From NCBI RefSeq assembly GCF_001649575.2, contig NC_051450.1:13095500-13159499 (forward strand): 64,000 bases of DNA, read 5' to 3'. This DNA comes from Kryptolebias marmoratus (Eukaryota; Chordata; Actinopteri; Cyprinodontiformes; Rivulidae). The stretch's first letter is position 1; each line of letters opens with the position of its first letter. Of the stretch, positions 39,491-51,169 are shown piece after piece. A program made the position numbers and the translations under genes. Under the pieces are notes generated by a model. That model ran no database searches and was not told the DNA's origin. It saw nothing but the letters and a program-made list of their open reading frames with translations.

Positions 39491-39650
39491 CGATCCACTT
39501 TGGTCTTGGACGAGCTGTTAGTTTGTCAATCTGGTCAAAATTAAATTGTTTCTGCAAACTGAGATCATTCAAAGAGCTATCAGGTAACATGTCAGCTGTT
39601 CTTTACCTTTCAACAAAGTTTCCCTAAAAGATGTGAACTATTCCTTTAAT
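39491..39650 (+). mobile_element. Fold-back MITE-like element, right-arm fragment
   Basis: Carries 'gatccactttggtcttgg', then 'gcaaactgagatcattcaaa', 'gagctatcaggtaaca' and 'tgtgaactattcctttaa'. This is the order of the right half in other copies (compare 43600-43725). The left arm is missing. Confidence 0.6.
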
Positions 39651-40954
39651 CATAAGTTATCTTCAGTTCCTACCAGGATATTTGACCTTAAAATGAGCAC
39701 TTAGTACATTAGAGCTGCTGAAAACAAAGAAAGTGCTCCAACGTCAGCTGATAGTCTGAAGAGGTCTAAAAACAGAGGAGCTTCTTTTTCCCATCATGAA
39801 TTTGTTCACCCAGAGGTTGACTTCCTGGGCAGCTGAAAAAGTGCCTGTAAAATCGGGAGCGCCACGTGGCTGGGAAAGTGTTATTTCCAGGGGGCTGACA
39901 GGGTATCACAAAGAATGTGGGTGAGGTTGTAACCAACACGACCCAGCTGGCACTGTGCCCCGCTGCTGCCACTTCCAGTGATTTCACCCTATTTGCGGAG
40001 GACCGGCGTCCGAGTGCAGCTCGGATAAAAACGCCAGCTGAGAGTCATGTGGGCCCTTACAGCATGCGGCAGACCTTGCAGGCCGGCCGGTCGGCCGGCC
40101 GGCGCTGCATGATCTTATCTGAACCTGCACTTTCATTTATGCGCCACAGCTATTTATAAATGATACGCAGAAACCAAACCAAAGTGCTGCTAAAACACTG
40201 GGGCATGCAGGAGAGCTTGGATGACATTTCTCACTGTGATTCTGCTCCGCTGTGGGAAATCCCATTTCTCTGACGCTGAATAAACCAGGTCAGTCACTTG
40301 ATAACAACAGTGCTGGAAGGCATTGTCTCGTCTATAACGGGTCGAACAGAGAACCGATTGGCCGCCATCCATCAGAAAACTGTAAGGCCACCAGACATTT
40401 TCAGTGTTTGAGGTTTTTCCTCAGTGGACATTTGTTTAATCAGAGGTGCAAAGAATACCAATGAAATATGGTTATTTTTAAGCACAACGTGAAGTAAAAG
40501 CACATTGGCAGTCCATAAAAAGAACAAAACACTTGTCACTTAATTTTCACAAAATTTAGTTCTTAAGAAACGGATGTACTGTGCACACAGACTTAATATA
40601 AAAGGTCTGAGGTCAGATGGTTCATGACTAAATTAACTATAAATAATCTGATCTTTTGATAAAAGTCGTGTTTACTTCAGGAATTGGTGTTGTTGTGGTT
40701 AAAAGTTTGATTGCACTTTTGTTTTTTATGACCAGCTTCGGCATTGTGTGCCGTCCGCTCCATTTTTAGCTCCTCTTTAGTCACCGGTAACTCTCTCTGC
40801 ATCATGTTCACAAAGAAAGTTCATCTGGTTCATCTCGGTTTGAGTCAGAACGCAGGCGTCCCCGCTGAATCTGACCGACTGTCACAAACACAGCGGGTGC
40901 AAAAGTGACAGAAAGAGAAAAAAATGTTTTCACACAGTGAGTTTCAGCTGGGAA
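39651..40954. other. Non-coding stretch
   Basis: Contains the GGCCGGCC quasi-palindrome at 40081-40103. No gene was recognised. Confidence 0.5.
40081..40103. repeat. GGCCGGCC quasi-palindrome
   Basis: Two GGCCGGCC octamers (40081-40088 and 40093-40100) are separated by GGTC, forming an almost pure G/C block inside AT-rich DNA. It is self-complementary and rich in CpG. Confidence 0.85.
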
Positions 40955-41078
40955 GAGACCTCGGGGCAGACCCAGAACACGCTGGAGGGATTGTGTTATC
41001 CTGTCTGCTCTGGGAACACCTTGGGATCCCCCAGGAGAAGCTGGAGAGTGTCGCTGGGGAGAGGGATGACCCATCCAC
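40955..41078 (+). mobile_element. LINE 3'-end fragment (sense)
   Basis: Reads like the last part of a fish LINE ORF2: 'cccagaacacgctggaggg', 'tgctctgggaacacc', 'ttgggatcccccaggag' and 'gctggagagtgtcgctgg'. Intact copies have 'cccaggacacgctggag', 'ctgggaacgccttggga' and 'gctggacgaagtggctgg'. The same region is present at 54835-55066. 5' truncation is typical of LINE retrotransposition. Confidence 0.75.
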
Positions 41079-43599
41079 AAATAAGAAGTTTCGGCTCTTA
41101 CTGTAACAGATTACAGAGAAAATACTTATTGAATGAAAGACATCTCCCTATATTGAAGGGAAATCACTTTCAGAATGGATTTTTTGAATTAAAAGGGGAC
41201 TTTTTGGGTCTAATTGATCTTGACAGGTTTGCACTCTTTTTGTGAAACTGTGTGGAGCTTTGAGAATTTTTGCCCTGGCAGTAATTTTTATAAATATCGG
41301 TGGGTTTCGTCTAAATGCATACTTAATACCTGAGTTAAATCTGGGCAAACTGCATCAGTGCACATAGAGGCGCTATGCTATGGTGGAGATGCATATCTTA
41401 CTATTAATGAATAACCGAAAAGATTTTGGGTGCCTTTTAGTTGTTACCTACATCCTACAACCTTGTGCTCTAAGATTAAGAAGGCTGGAAAATGAAATCC
41501 TGAACCGGAGAGAAATAGACAACCCTGCTTGGGTCTCAATAGCCATTCTGATAAATCCACTTCAGTGGGTTAATGGGTCATGAAGGATCAGTTGGATCTG
41601 CTTCTAACTAGCTGAATGAAACAACATCTCGTTTGAGTCGCCGAAGCCAAGCGTCTCCAGCTGCTTCATATCTCAGCTGTAACATGAACTGGCAGGAATG
41701 CGCAGCAGTGCTGATGCTGGCATGAACTGCGACCCATCTTTCATCAGCAACAAGCTCATTACCCAGAAGCCCCTTGAGCCGAGCTGAGGAGCACAAAGGG
41801 CACCTGTTGGCGGAAACAATCCTGCAGGGGAGGTTAAAGGTCCGATCTGGATTGTTCCAGACTCGAAGAACCACAGCAAGCTCGCCAGCCAACGGGGTGG
41901 GATCCCGATGTGAAAGAACCAAGGAAATGAGACCACCCGAGCTGCAGCTGAGTTTACGTCGGAGGACATTGCCTTGATGCAGAACGGGATCCTCGTCAAG
42001 GCCAAATCTTAGAGTTAGCAGACTGTATTTCAGATTTACCAGTGCACATCGACAGCTACTCCAGAGAAAAAATCTTCAGGCAAACAGAGCTGCTGAGTGA
42101 ATGGGCACTTCCTGAAATCACTCCTGTACAAAGCAGAGATTTCTCCTCACACTCAGACAGTTATTCAGTGAAAATGGGCAACGTGAATCTTTCACAACCA
42201 AATCAGAAAGAAATTGGCTGAAGACATTTCAGCTACTCTTTGTTATGACTCAGCATTGCTTGTGTTACTCCCTGCCCAGCTGCTAGCTTCATAAAACGTC
42301 CATTTTTTTGGTTGCCAAGGACCACACATATGAAAAACCGGGTCTCTTCCTGCCTCTCTTTGAGTCTTCTGAATAGCTACAGATGAGGAGAAATAAAAGT
42401 GCTTCTTTGAAAATCTGTTTGATCAGACAAAAACGGGCAGCTGACGAAGCCACCGAAGTCAAATCGGGCCACTATCAGGTTCGAGGAGGGAAGCGAAGTC
42501 GTCTTACACGAAGTCACCCCAGCTGCTGCCGCTCTGCCTGAGCGAAAGGTCCTCCCTCCAGCTGAGGGTCGTAAATCCAAGACGTAAAACAGGAAAGACT
42601 TACTCAACAGGTGTGGATCCAGAATGAATGCTCACCCTTTTTTTTTATTCTTTCAGGCGAGATTAATGACGCTCACGAAGGAGTTGATTAAACAACAGGG
42701 CACATTTCATCTAGACTCATTTTAGGGCATTAGATTTTCACGTGTATACATTTGAGTTAGACACTTCCACGCAGCCATCATGAGTGAAACCGTAGCTAAG
42801 AGATTCACATCCGTTAGCTGCACTTCTCATCTTTCTCATAATGAAAGATCAGACACATGAGCTGCATCTCATGAAAGGGAAATAGTGACCAAGGTTGTAT
42901 ATTTCACTGTGGACTGGAGGACATGAATAATGTATGAAAGCCTATTTTATCGTTTTGGATTTTCGAACATAAATCTCATAACTGATGAACACTATATTTC
43001 CTCACTACCTAACAGCTCGACTCCCACTTAAGATAAATATGCACACAGTGAGATATTAACTTGTTTTGTGCTTTGTAAACAACTTTCAAATGATAAAGAT
43101 GTGTTTGTGTGTGTGTAAACAGAGCAAATTCCTCTCAAGGTGACACCCCAAACTGAATTTATCTGTGTGGGCATTAAACCGAGACATGACTTTGCAGAGA
43201 TATGATGTGATCGGTTCGCATTCACTTCGGTTACACAGATACTACTGCTGCAACATTATCTACACCCCCACCGTGAGCTCTTTCCAGATAAATGTCCTCC
43301 CAGAACTCAAAACACAACTCTTCTCTTTCACTATCTTTGTTACCCAGATGAAGAGTCCCACCTAACACAGTCACGATGACCGCTACACTTCTGGAAGATA
43401 AGAGAGATCTGAGATTTTACACGACTTTTTTCAAATCCTCACCAAAAATGAGCAGAAATAGCCTATTATTATATTCTTTTATTTGTATTTCAATATAAAT
43501 TATCTGATGTGTAAATCCTGCATTATTGTCTTTAACATAAATGCAGTTTTTGTTCCAAAAACTAAAAAAATAGACTCCTGAGAACAAAAGAGTCAATCC
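41079..43599. other. Non-coding stretch
   Basis: Frames at 41608-42005 are open on both strands, probably owing to base composition, without a recognisable domain. No gene was recognised. Confidence 0.45.
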
Positions 43600-43725
43600 A
43601 GTCAGGAAACATGCTCCGTTTGTTCAAACTGAGGTTGGTCAAAGAGCTGTCTACAACAGGTAAGATGTTAATTGGTCATAACCTTTCGACAGAACTCCAT
43701 TTCAAAATGTCTGAATAATCCCTTT
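43600..43725 (+). mobile_element. Fold-back MITE-like element, right-arm fragment
   Basis: Contains 'ttcaaactgaggttggtca', 'aagagctgtctacaac', 'aggtaagatgttaattgg' and 'ataatccctttaa'. It matches the right arms at 22200-22256 and 39541-39650. Confidence 0.65.
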
Positions 43726-45839
43726 AAAGTCAGTCATGTTGCTGAGGTATTGAACTCTTTCCTCAGAGTCAAAACTTGTCCGTTTTTTGCTCCTGAATGG
43801 GACTAAAACATAAACATCGTCCCTGGATATAAACTGTAAATCATGTCAGTATTTTTCTCCCCTTAGATGTTAGATATTTACATTTTTTTTATTAAATTGT
43901 GTGTTGATATTACTCAACATGGGGCTCGATGCGTGCAGTAGTAGAATTATTAAAAAAATAATTAATGAAACACTTTCTGCAGTTATTTGAACAAAAAGAC
44001 TAAAACATTAGAAAGCCAAAAGGTTGATAATGGGTCACAAACAGCTGAAAACATAATAAAACACTGGCATTATTTGATAAGAAATGTTTTACTGACTTCC
44101 TTGGTGCAAATTAATATATTTGTGCCAATTTGTTCGACAGCTGGAAAACCCATGATTGCTGTGTTACGCTGGTGGTGATATAAGTCCAACTGTTGTCGGC
44201 CACATTCATGAAATTCCACCCGCTTTACTCTTCTTTTATGTCCACATTCAGCCATTAAGAAACTTCCTGCACAAATCCAATAAGGGGGACAACAAGCCCT
44301 CACATCAGCGGCCCGACGGCACAGAGACGGTTTCCTGTTGTAAGAATGACACTATTATCAGGAGAAAAAATTCTGGATTAAAATTTAATTTGAGTTTGCG
44401 TGGGTCCCTGATTTGCTGCGATTGGGGGAAAGGACAAAAACTCAGAAGAAACATTGATTTAAAGAAAAAGACTTAAAACTGTAAACATTTTTATTCAAAA
44501 AATGATATTTCCCTGCATGTCAAGTCATCCTGTTGACCCAACAAAGAACCATATGATGCAGTAAAGTGTACAAGATACAAGCTATCTGATTTATTTAAGT
44601 GTTATAATTAGTTTTTTATACTCTTTGTGTCTGGAGGGCAACACCTGAAGCTGTAAGACGAGCTGAAAGAGTCTCAACCAAAGTGACGCCGGATATATGA
44701 ACTTCTAGAGAAAGAAACATCTTTTTATTCACATATCAGTCACAAAGGACAGCCACAGTTCCATCTGTAGTTAACATTATGAAGAAAAGACAGAAAAACG
44801 TGTGTCATCTGGAGAGGGATTTTAATTAAGCGAGGCTGTCAAAATGAGGAAGTCTAATAAGACATTAACGGCTGCTCTGACGAAGCTCCGGCCCTTTTAT
44901 TGGGTCATGACCTTCATCGCAAGTCTGACTGGACAGGCAATTCTGAGAAATGTTGCCACCTACGATATCTGTCCAGTTTCCTCAATTAAGTCGTTTCCCT
45001 GAACACCCCTTTAAAGAGAGAGAGCTGAACCTCTGAAGTGGGGTTATGTGTAAAGCTTATGAACCGTTAATATCTTACCTGGTGTTGATGACTAATCTAT
45101 GAGTGGATTATTTAATTCTTGACGGTAAACTACAGGTCTATATTTGAATTTGCTTTATTAAAAGCCCACCTAAATCAACTTCTTTTTTCCGAGTCAGAGA
45201 AGTTTAAAGTTTAAACATCTCCCCTCGTTCGTTGCTCCAGGAGTCTTTAAACTCTCTCCAACAAGGGTGGCTAAATATTTACTTGTCAGCCCCGTTGCTT
45301 GTTTAATGTTAAAGGCGCGCTCAAACGGCGGAGTAAATGAATAAAAAAAGCTTCAGACAAAACACCTCAAGCAGCTGATGAGTACCAGGCCGCTTTCCAA
45401 CGGTGGTCCGACAGGACCGACCTCCTTTTCAGGGCATGGTAGACAGGGGTCTGCTCTGGGGGGCTCAATGCTGAAGCGCAACCCTGCTGACATGGCTGTT
45501 TCTGTGAAAAGAGGCAATATGTGCATTTAGAGTTGGCCCCAGCCCAAAGAGATTAAACCGAGGTGTGCTGGATGCGAGGGCATCACAGACAAAAGTGTCT
45601 GATCAGCTGCGATGATTATTGCAAAACAACGGGGCGCGCACAGGTGGGCAACAAGAAACGCTTAACGTTTTTATTTTTTCCTCGAACAAATAAGAATCTT
45701 ATCGACTACTGAGTAGGCACAGCAGAACATCATTTTCCAAATCAGCAAGTTTGGCTAAGTGCCACAAAGCAAGCGTTTTTAAGGCTGAATGGAAGACCAA
45801 AATAATGAAAGACTACAAGAATTTAAAACAGCATTTCAG
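43726..45839. other. Non-coding stretch with one left-arm MITE fragment
   Basis: At about 45000-45130 there is a left-arm fragment of the fold-back family ('cctttaaagagag', 'tctgaagtggggtta', 'gaaccgttaatatct' and TACCTG). Elsewhere no gene was recognised. Confidence 0.5.
45000..45130 (+). mobile_element. Fold-back MITE-like element, left-arm fragment
   Basis: The order 'ctttaaag', 'gaagtggggttatgtg', 'gaaccgttaatatcttacc' matches the left end of the other copies. The inner part is lost. Confidence 0.6.
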
Positions 45840-46140
45840 GGAACATCCATCCATCCATTTACTTCTGCTTATCTGTGGTCAGGTGACAGAGGTAACAGGT
45901 CCATCAGGGAAGCCTAGATCTCCTTCTGGGGCGTTATTCATGATCCAGATCTCATTACCATAGGTGAGGGTTGGAACATAGACGGACCAGTAATTCAAGA
46001 GCTTTGCCTTTTGTCTCAGCTCCGTCTTCACTGCTATGGATTGAAGCAAAACCCTTTTACTTTTATTACTGCGGATGGAACCTCAGTCTGTCGATCCATC
46101 ACTCATGAACAAGACTCTAACTCTTCTGGTTCAGCCAAAG
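45840..46140 (-). mobile_element. LINE 3'-end fragment (antisense)
   Basis: Begins with CATCCATCCATC, the tail typical of this LINE seen in reverse complement, then 'ttctgcttatctgtggtca'. After a deletion it continues 'ccataggtgagggttgga', 'agagctttgccttttg', 'tctcagctccgtcttc' and 'ctcatgaacaagactct'. Each segment has a close counterpart in fish LINE copies read antisense. Confidence 0.75.
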
Positions 46141-46744
46141 ACTCACCCCCTACCTCGAAGGGAAAGATTCCTCTTTTTTTAAAGCTATTTTCTGATGTCT
46201 TATATTCTCCTAACTCAGTCAGAAAAGCAAGGAGCCATTGTCCTACAAATCTCTTCAATTACATCCCTGACGATAGAGTCAGTGTGTAAGTAAGCTTTCT
46301 GGCTTCCCTTTGCTGCCAACTTTAAATCTGTACAGTATTAAATAATCTAAACTACGTGTGGAAAATAAAAGGTGGAGTGCATCCTTTCTCTGCTGTCAAA
46401 CACTGATCTCTGCAGACCTCGGAATCTCCACCAACAAACCCATTATCCAGAGATCTAATGTGACGCACAGAAGCATTGGTTGATTACCTCATGGTTTGCA
46501 TACATCGGCCTCCAGCAGATGGTTTCTCAGATTGTACAACTTCAATCCTCCTTCAAGAACAGAGCCCAGCTGTGAAGTTAGTCTCTAGAAGGAGATAAAC
46601 TGCTTTACAACACCTACTGTGTTTATCACATGTAGCCCACTGATCCAATAAATAACTCTCCGTTTTCCACAGAAATATTCAGGTTAATTATTGCTTTGCA
46701 CTGGATGCTTTGGAAGAAGAGGCAGCTGATCTAGGTAGATATCT
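46141..46744. other. Non-coding stretch between two LINE fragments
   Basis: Not recognised as part of either LINE fragment. It may be an insertion or highly diverged sequence. No gene is visible. Confidence 0.4.
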
Positions 46745-47440
46745 AATCATTCAGTTCAGTCCCTCCATCCACTGGGTTCTAGGTATTTTCCGAGGTTTCC
46801 AGAACAACATGCTTGAAACACCTCCAAACGCAGGTGACCTGGACCTGAAGGTGTTCCTAGTCCTGGCCTGGTAACGGCTCTTATGAATGCTGAAAGTCGT
46901 GGCTTGAAAATACAAAGAGGTCACATCAAACCAAAAATGGGACCCTGAGGAATCCCAAACCAGACAAGCCTCCGCTTCACAATGATGCCTTGAGATCCTG
47001 TCCACAAACACTAGACGAACAGAGACAGAGGCAGACCTGGAGAAGTCCAACCCCTCACCAGGAACAAGCTCATCTTTGTGCCAAGAATGTGGACACAGCA
47101 TTTGTTTTGGAGCAGATAGTCCCTAAAAGTGATGTAATCCCTACACTCCTGTAGCGCCCTCCAAAAAATCCCTCAGAGAACACCGTCTTAAGCCTTCTCC
47201 AGCTTCACAAAAAGCTCAAGGACTTGACAATTACACTATCATGACACTTTTAGCTGCTCTGCAGGGGCGGAGATCTAGTCCCCTGTTCCACAACCAGGAA
47301 GAAAGCCGCAGTGCTCCTCCTGATTTCGAGGTTCAACAATCAGTTTGAACTTCCTTCCCAACATCCTGGAGTAAACTTTCCCCGGGGTGGCTGAGCAGTG
47401 CCACTCTCTGATAGTTAGAACACACTCACTGGTTTCTCTC
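46745..47440 (-). pseudogene. LINE reverse-transcriptase fragment (antisense, broken)
   Basis: On the minus strand the translation includes KDELVPGEGLDFS, then VFVDRISR, then a degraded stretch ending SHFWFDVTSLYFQA. These line up with the reverse-transcriptase segment 'FPVRVGLRQGCPLSP..F..FMDRISR' and 'LLFADDVVLLAS' of fish LINEs. The catalytic A-D-D is lost (F-D-V here). Plus-strand words such as 'ctggagtaaactttcccc' and 'tgttccacaaccagg' confirm the match. Several frameshifts and a small deletion near 46860-46920 show it is dead. It is probably a separate insertion from 45840-46140, because the segments are out of order. Confidence 0.75.
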
Positions 47441-50400
47441 TTCCTCTTTTTTTCTTAGTAAGCTTTTTAAAAAAGTGCAACTGTGAAGATGAAGAAATCT
47501 GAACGATGAAGGGAAAGAGCCGTGAAGGTTCGTGAAGGGTTGCCTCCTCTCTCGTGTTCTTACTCCCTAATCTGTTCACCTGCAGACAGACAGATCCTTC
47601 TTATTCTTCATAAACGAAGCATCTGTTTTACCTGCCACTAAGTCGGAAAAGGGCCACGGTCAGTTGTGGCGGAGCCGGCGTTCAGCCTCAGAGGAAGACA
47701 TGACGAAACGTGTTCAAGGACTAAATGTAAGCGACTGGAGTCTCACCAGATCTGTCACACGTTTAGATTGCAATACATTTATGTAAAGATGAGCTATAAA
47801 GCATCAAAAGGTCCTTTTTTTTACATTCTGCACTCAAACAGGCTTACATTATAAATGCTTCATGTGATGTTACAGTGCAGCGAAGCAATCTCACACATGA
47901 GGACGGTGTTCTAATCTGCGGCAAATCGGCAGCAACTGAAAAAGTCCTGCTTCTCCCTGATAGAGAAAAGAACAACAGCCATCAGCAGGAAGAGGAAACA
48001 ATGTCCAATGTCACAGCAGGATAAGACGTGTTAAACGCTCAAAATCCCGGGGGCTAGACAAAGGATTTGATTTGTACACGTGTAACAATTAAACCGTCTC
48101 CTCCATCCAAAGCGCCGAAGTCGTCACGAAGCAACGGCAATCTGCTGCCTGAATGGAAAGCTTCAGAGTCAGGACGGAGCACAGACGCTTCTGGGACGAG
48201 GCGTTTTCGCTCAGTCTGGTGCCGCATTTGTCTCGTTTGGCAAAAAAGCTGGCTATTAGATTCCCAATCTGGCACACAAAGATACACTGAACGCTGTGAG
48301 AGTGGGACGACTGATAAGAGCAAATGTGCTGCACAAGTTTCACTGTGTTTGAGCTCCAACTTACGGATTAATTAACTTATTAAAATAACCAGACTGGCTG
48401 CTGCTGTCTCATTTGATATTTAAATAACTATCTTCACAGTTTGGACAGCTGTTCAGACAAAACAAGAAAGAAAATTATTACAAACCAGCAGATCCGTTTT
48501 TCTTCTGCTTTTTGTTCAGAATAATATAAATAGTCAAATTAATATGCCTTTTTCTTTAGAATGGACTAACTCTTTCATCCCCGTTTCTTAAACCTAAAAT
48601 GATAGTTTTAAAAGCTGAAATCAACCCTAATTATAAGTCAGATACACACAATCCTTCCTTCTGTATTTGCTGGGAGCGATGCAGATGAATTCATACTGAA
48701 TCCTCCTCATCTGTTAGTGTTTACCTTCACCGGACAACTTCTCGACTCCGTCGTCCTGTTGTTCTGTCTGCACCTCCATTAGCAACATAATGAGCGCTCA
48801 ACAACAGCAGCGGGAGGAAAAAAGCGCTCCAAAGTGGACCCATAAATACAAGTTTAGCTTGAAAAGCTAGCATTTGAATGTCTGCTTAATGAGCACATGC
48901 CAGCAGATCTGTCATCCTGTCAGTCCAACGCTCTCCAGCAGAGCGAAGCCCCAAAGGGAGACGGGAAAAACCTGCCACAGTGAAGCTTCGAGGACGCCCG
49001 ATTAATGAGCTGCTGATTTTAGTGTTTCTGGTGACTGGGTGAAGGAGGACAGGTCGCAGCAGGTCAGGCGGTGCCATCCAGGAGCCGGTGCACTGACTAA
49101 GACGGAGGATGTTGGGACCATAAGGCAGGAAAGGTGCAACAGAGCCAGGGGCCCCACGGGGGCCCCATCTGTTGTAGGCAAATAAACGGGGGTCTTCGGT
49201 GAATGGGAGTGAGGAGCTGAAGTTTCCCCTGCAGACAGAACCATTAATCAGGACCAGGATGAGCCTGCTGGGCTCACAGTGACAGGTCAGCAGTACAACA
49301 GACTCTCCTCCTCCTCCTCCTCCTCCTCCTCCTCCTCCTCCTCCTCCTCCTCCTCCTCCTCCTCCTCCTCCTCCTCACTGTATCTCCATTAGAGGCTGGA
49401 GGTGTCAGTTAACTGCCACTCTGTTGTTACTATCAACGTTTTCACAAATGTCCTCCAAGAATAACTGAAAAAAGCTGCAGAGGAGGAGCAGAAAGATTCT
49501 GCCGTGGTTACTGCAGATAAACAAACCCGTTTTCGAAGATGCTCCACTTCCAGGAGACTAAATGACTCCAGACTGACGTGGTTTCCTGCAGAAAAAGTCT
49601 AATTGTAAAAGAAACATTGTTTAGACGTGGCAAGGGTTGCACAGTTTTCTGAAAAAATGATCAATATCTATTTTAATGAGCACAATATCAACAGCTCAAG
49701 AGATTGTGATCGATCCCAGACACAAACTGAATATTAATATCTGACAATTTGGCAGTCAGTTGGACCTGCTCAGCTGGTTTAGATAAGAGGCGGACATGTT
49801 AAAGCACATGGAGAGTGTTGTTTCATAAGGTTCATCCCAACTATTGTCATCACAGTATGGCAGTTTCACATTTTTCTACTATCGTGGAGCCGTTGTAGAG
49901 CCTTAAAGCAATGACTGTGTAATCAAAGGAATCTGAAAACAGGTGTTTTCTGAATGACTGAAGAATCTTTGGCTCTATGGGCTGCTTGCAAACAGAACAG
50001 ACTGCTATCTTATCAGAGGTTTTTTATCAAGGTGACAAGATCAACCAGAATTATTTAGTTTTATGTGGATTATTGGCACAGCTGATAAATGATTCAACTT
50101 TCTCCTAAAAGCTACAAAACATTAAAAATGACTTTAAAAAACTGTTTCAAAGACACGTTTGAGGAGATGTCTTCAAATAGCACTTTTTTATATCTTTAGA
50201 GTCCAAAACCTTAAACCGCTGAAAATGTGAGGAACAGCAGCAAACTGTCACATTTATTTGACTTTTGCATTTTTTGTAAAATGACTCAGTGGCTTCTGAT
50301 CATGTTATCGTCTTTAAAAAGTATTTATAATGTAAAAATTGATTTTTTTAATCTTTTTATTTTTTTGGTGTGTTTTTTGGCAATATTCATGTAACACCCC

Positions 50401-50478
50401 TGTATCTTTTGACTTTCAGAACCAGATTTCCAGCTCATGATGAGCATTTAATAAAAAAATATATTTACATGAACATTA
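47441..50478. other. Non-coding stretch
   Basis: Holds the long TCC array at 49305-49376. Frames at 48054-48375 are open on both strands and are not convincing. No gene was recognised. Confidence 0.5.
49305..49376. repeat. (TCC)n / (GGA)n microsatellite
   Basis: A virtually pure array of about 24 trinucleotide units. It forms a homopurine-homopyrimidine tract with mirror symmetry, able in principle to adopt triplex structure. Confidence 0.95.
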
Positions 50479-51169
50479 TACAGGGTGGGCCATTTATATG
50501 GATACACCTTAATAAAATGGGAATGGTTGGTGATATTAACTTCCTGTTTGTGGCACATTGGGAGGGGGAAACTTTTCAAGATGGGTGGTGACCATGGTGG
50601 CCAATTTGAAGTCGGCCATTTTGGATCCAACTTTTGTTTTTTCATTGGGAAGAAGGTCATGTGACACATTAAACCTATTTGGAATTTCACAAGAAAAATA
50701 AGGGTGTGCTTGGTTTTAACGTAACTTTATTCTTTCATGAGTTATTTACAAGTTTCGGACCACTTGTAAAATGTGTTCAAAGTGCTGCCCATTGTGTTGG
50801 ATTGTCAGTGCAACCCTCTTCTCACACTCCCACTTCCTGGAAAGTGGATTGGTCATCGTGAGCCAGTTGAATGGCCTCCAAGGTCTCCCGATCTGACCCC
50901 CTTAGACTTTTATCTTTGGGGTCATCTGAAGGCAGTTGTCTCTGCTGTGAAGATACGAGATGTGCAACACCGGAAACTATAGATACTGGAAGCCTGTGCT
51001 AGCATTTCTCCTGTGCTGTTGCTATCAGTGTGTGAAGAGGGTTGCATTGACAATCCAACACAATGGGCATCACTTTGAACACATTTTATAAGTGGTCAGA
51101 AACCTGTAAATAACTCATGAAAGAATAAAGTTACGTTAAAACCAAGCACACTGTTATTTTTCTTGTAAA
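50479..51169 (+). mobile_element. Truncated mariner-type DNA transposon with long inverted repeats
   Basis: The left terminus reads CAGGGTGGGCCATTTATATG after a TA. An inner pair of inverted arms (about 50690-50827 and 51030-51166, near-identical over about 137 bp) encloses a transposase fragment. The sequence beyond 51169 no longer mirrors the left end, so the right terminus of about 200 bp is missing. The TA at the junction and the encoded motif support the Tc1/mariner superfamily. The copy is non-autonomous. Confidence 0.8.
50839..51078 (+). pseudogene. Transposase C-terminal fragment (mariner-type)
   Basis: In frame it reads GKWIGHREPVEWPPRSPDLT and PLDFYLWGHLKAVV, the well-known C-terminal catalytic segment of mariner-type DDE transposases (SPDL..LD..LWG). 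A TAG at 50980-50982 interrupts the frame, after which ILEACASISPVLLLSVCEEG continues to a TGA at 51076-51078. The N-terminal DNA-binding region and the first catalytic aspartates are absent. The end of the fragment runs into the right inverted arm. It is non-functional. Confidence 0.85.

Noticed and set aside
41608..42005. Overlapping 104- and 110-codon frames
   Set aside because: Two minus-strand frames and a plus-strand frame are open at once, showing low stop density and not selection. No domain was recognised.
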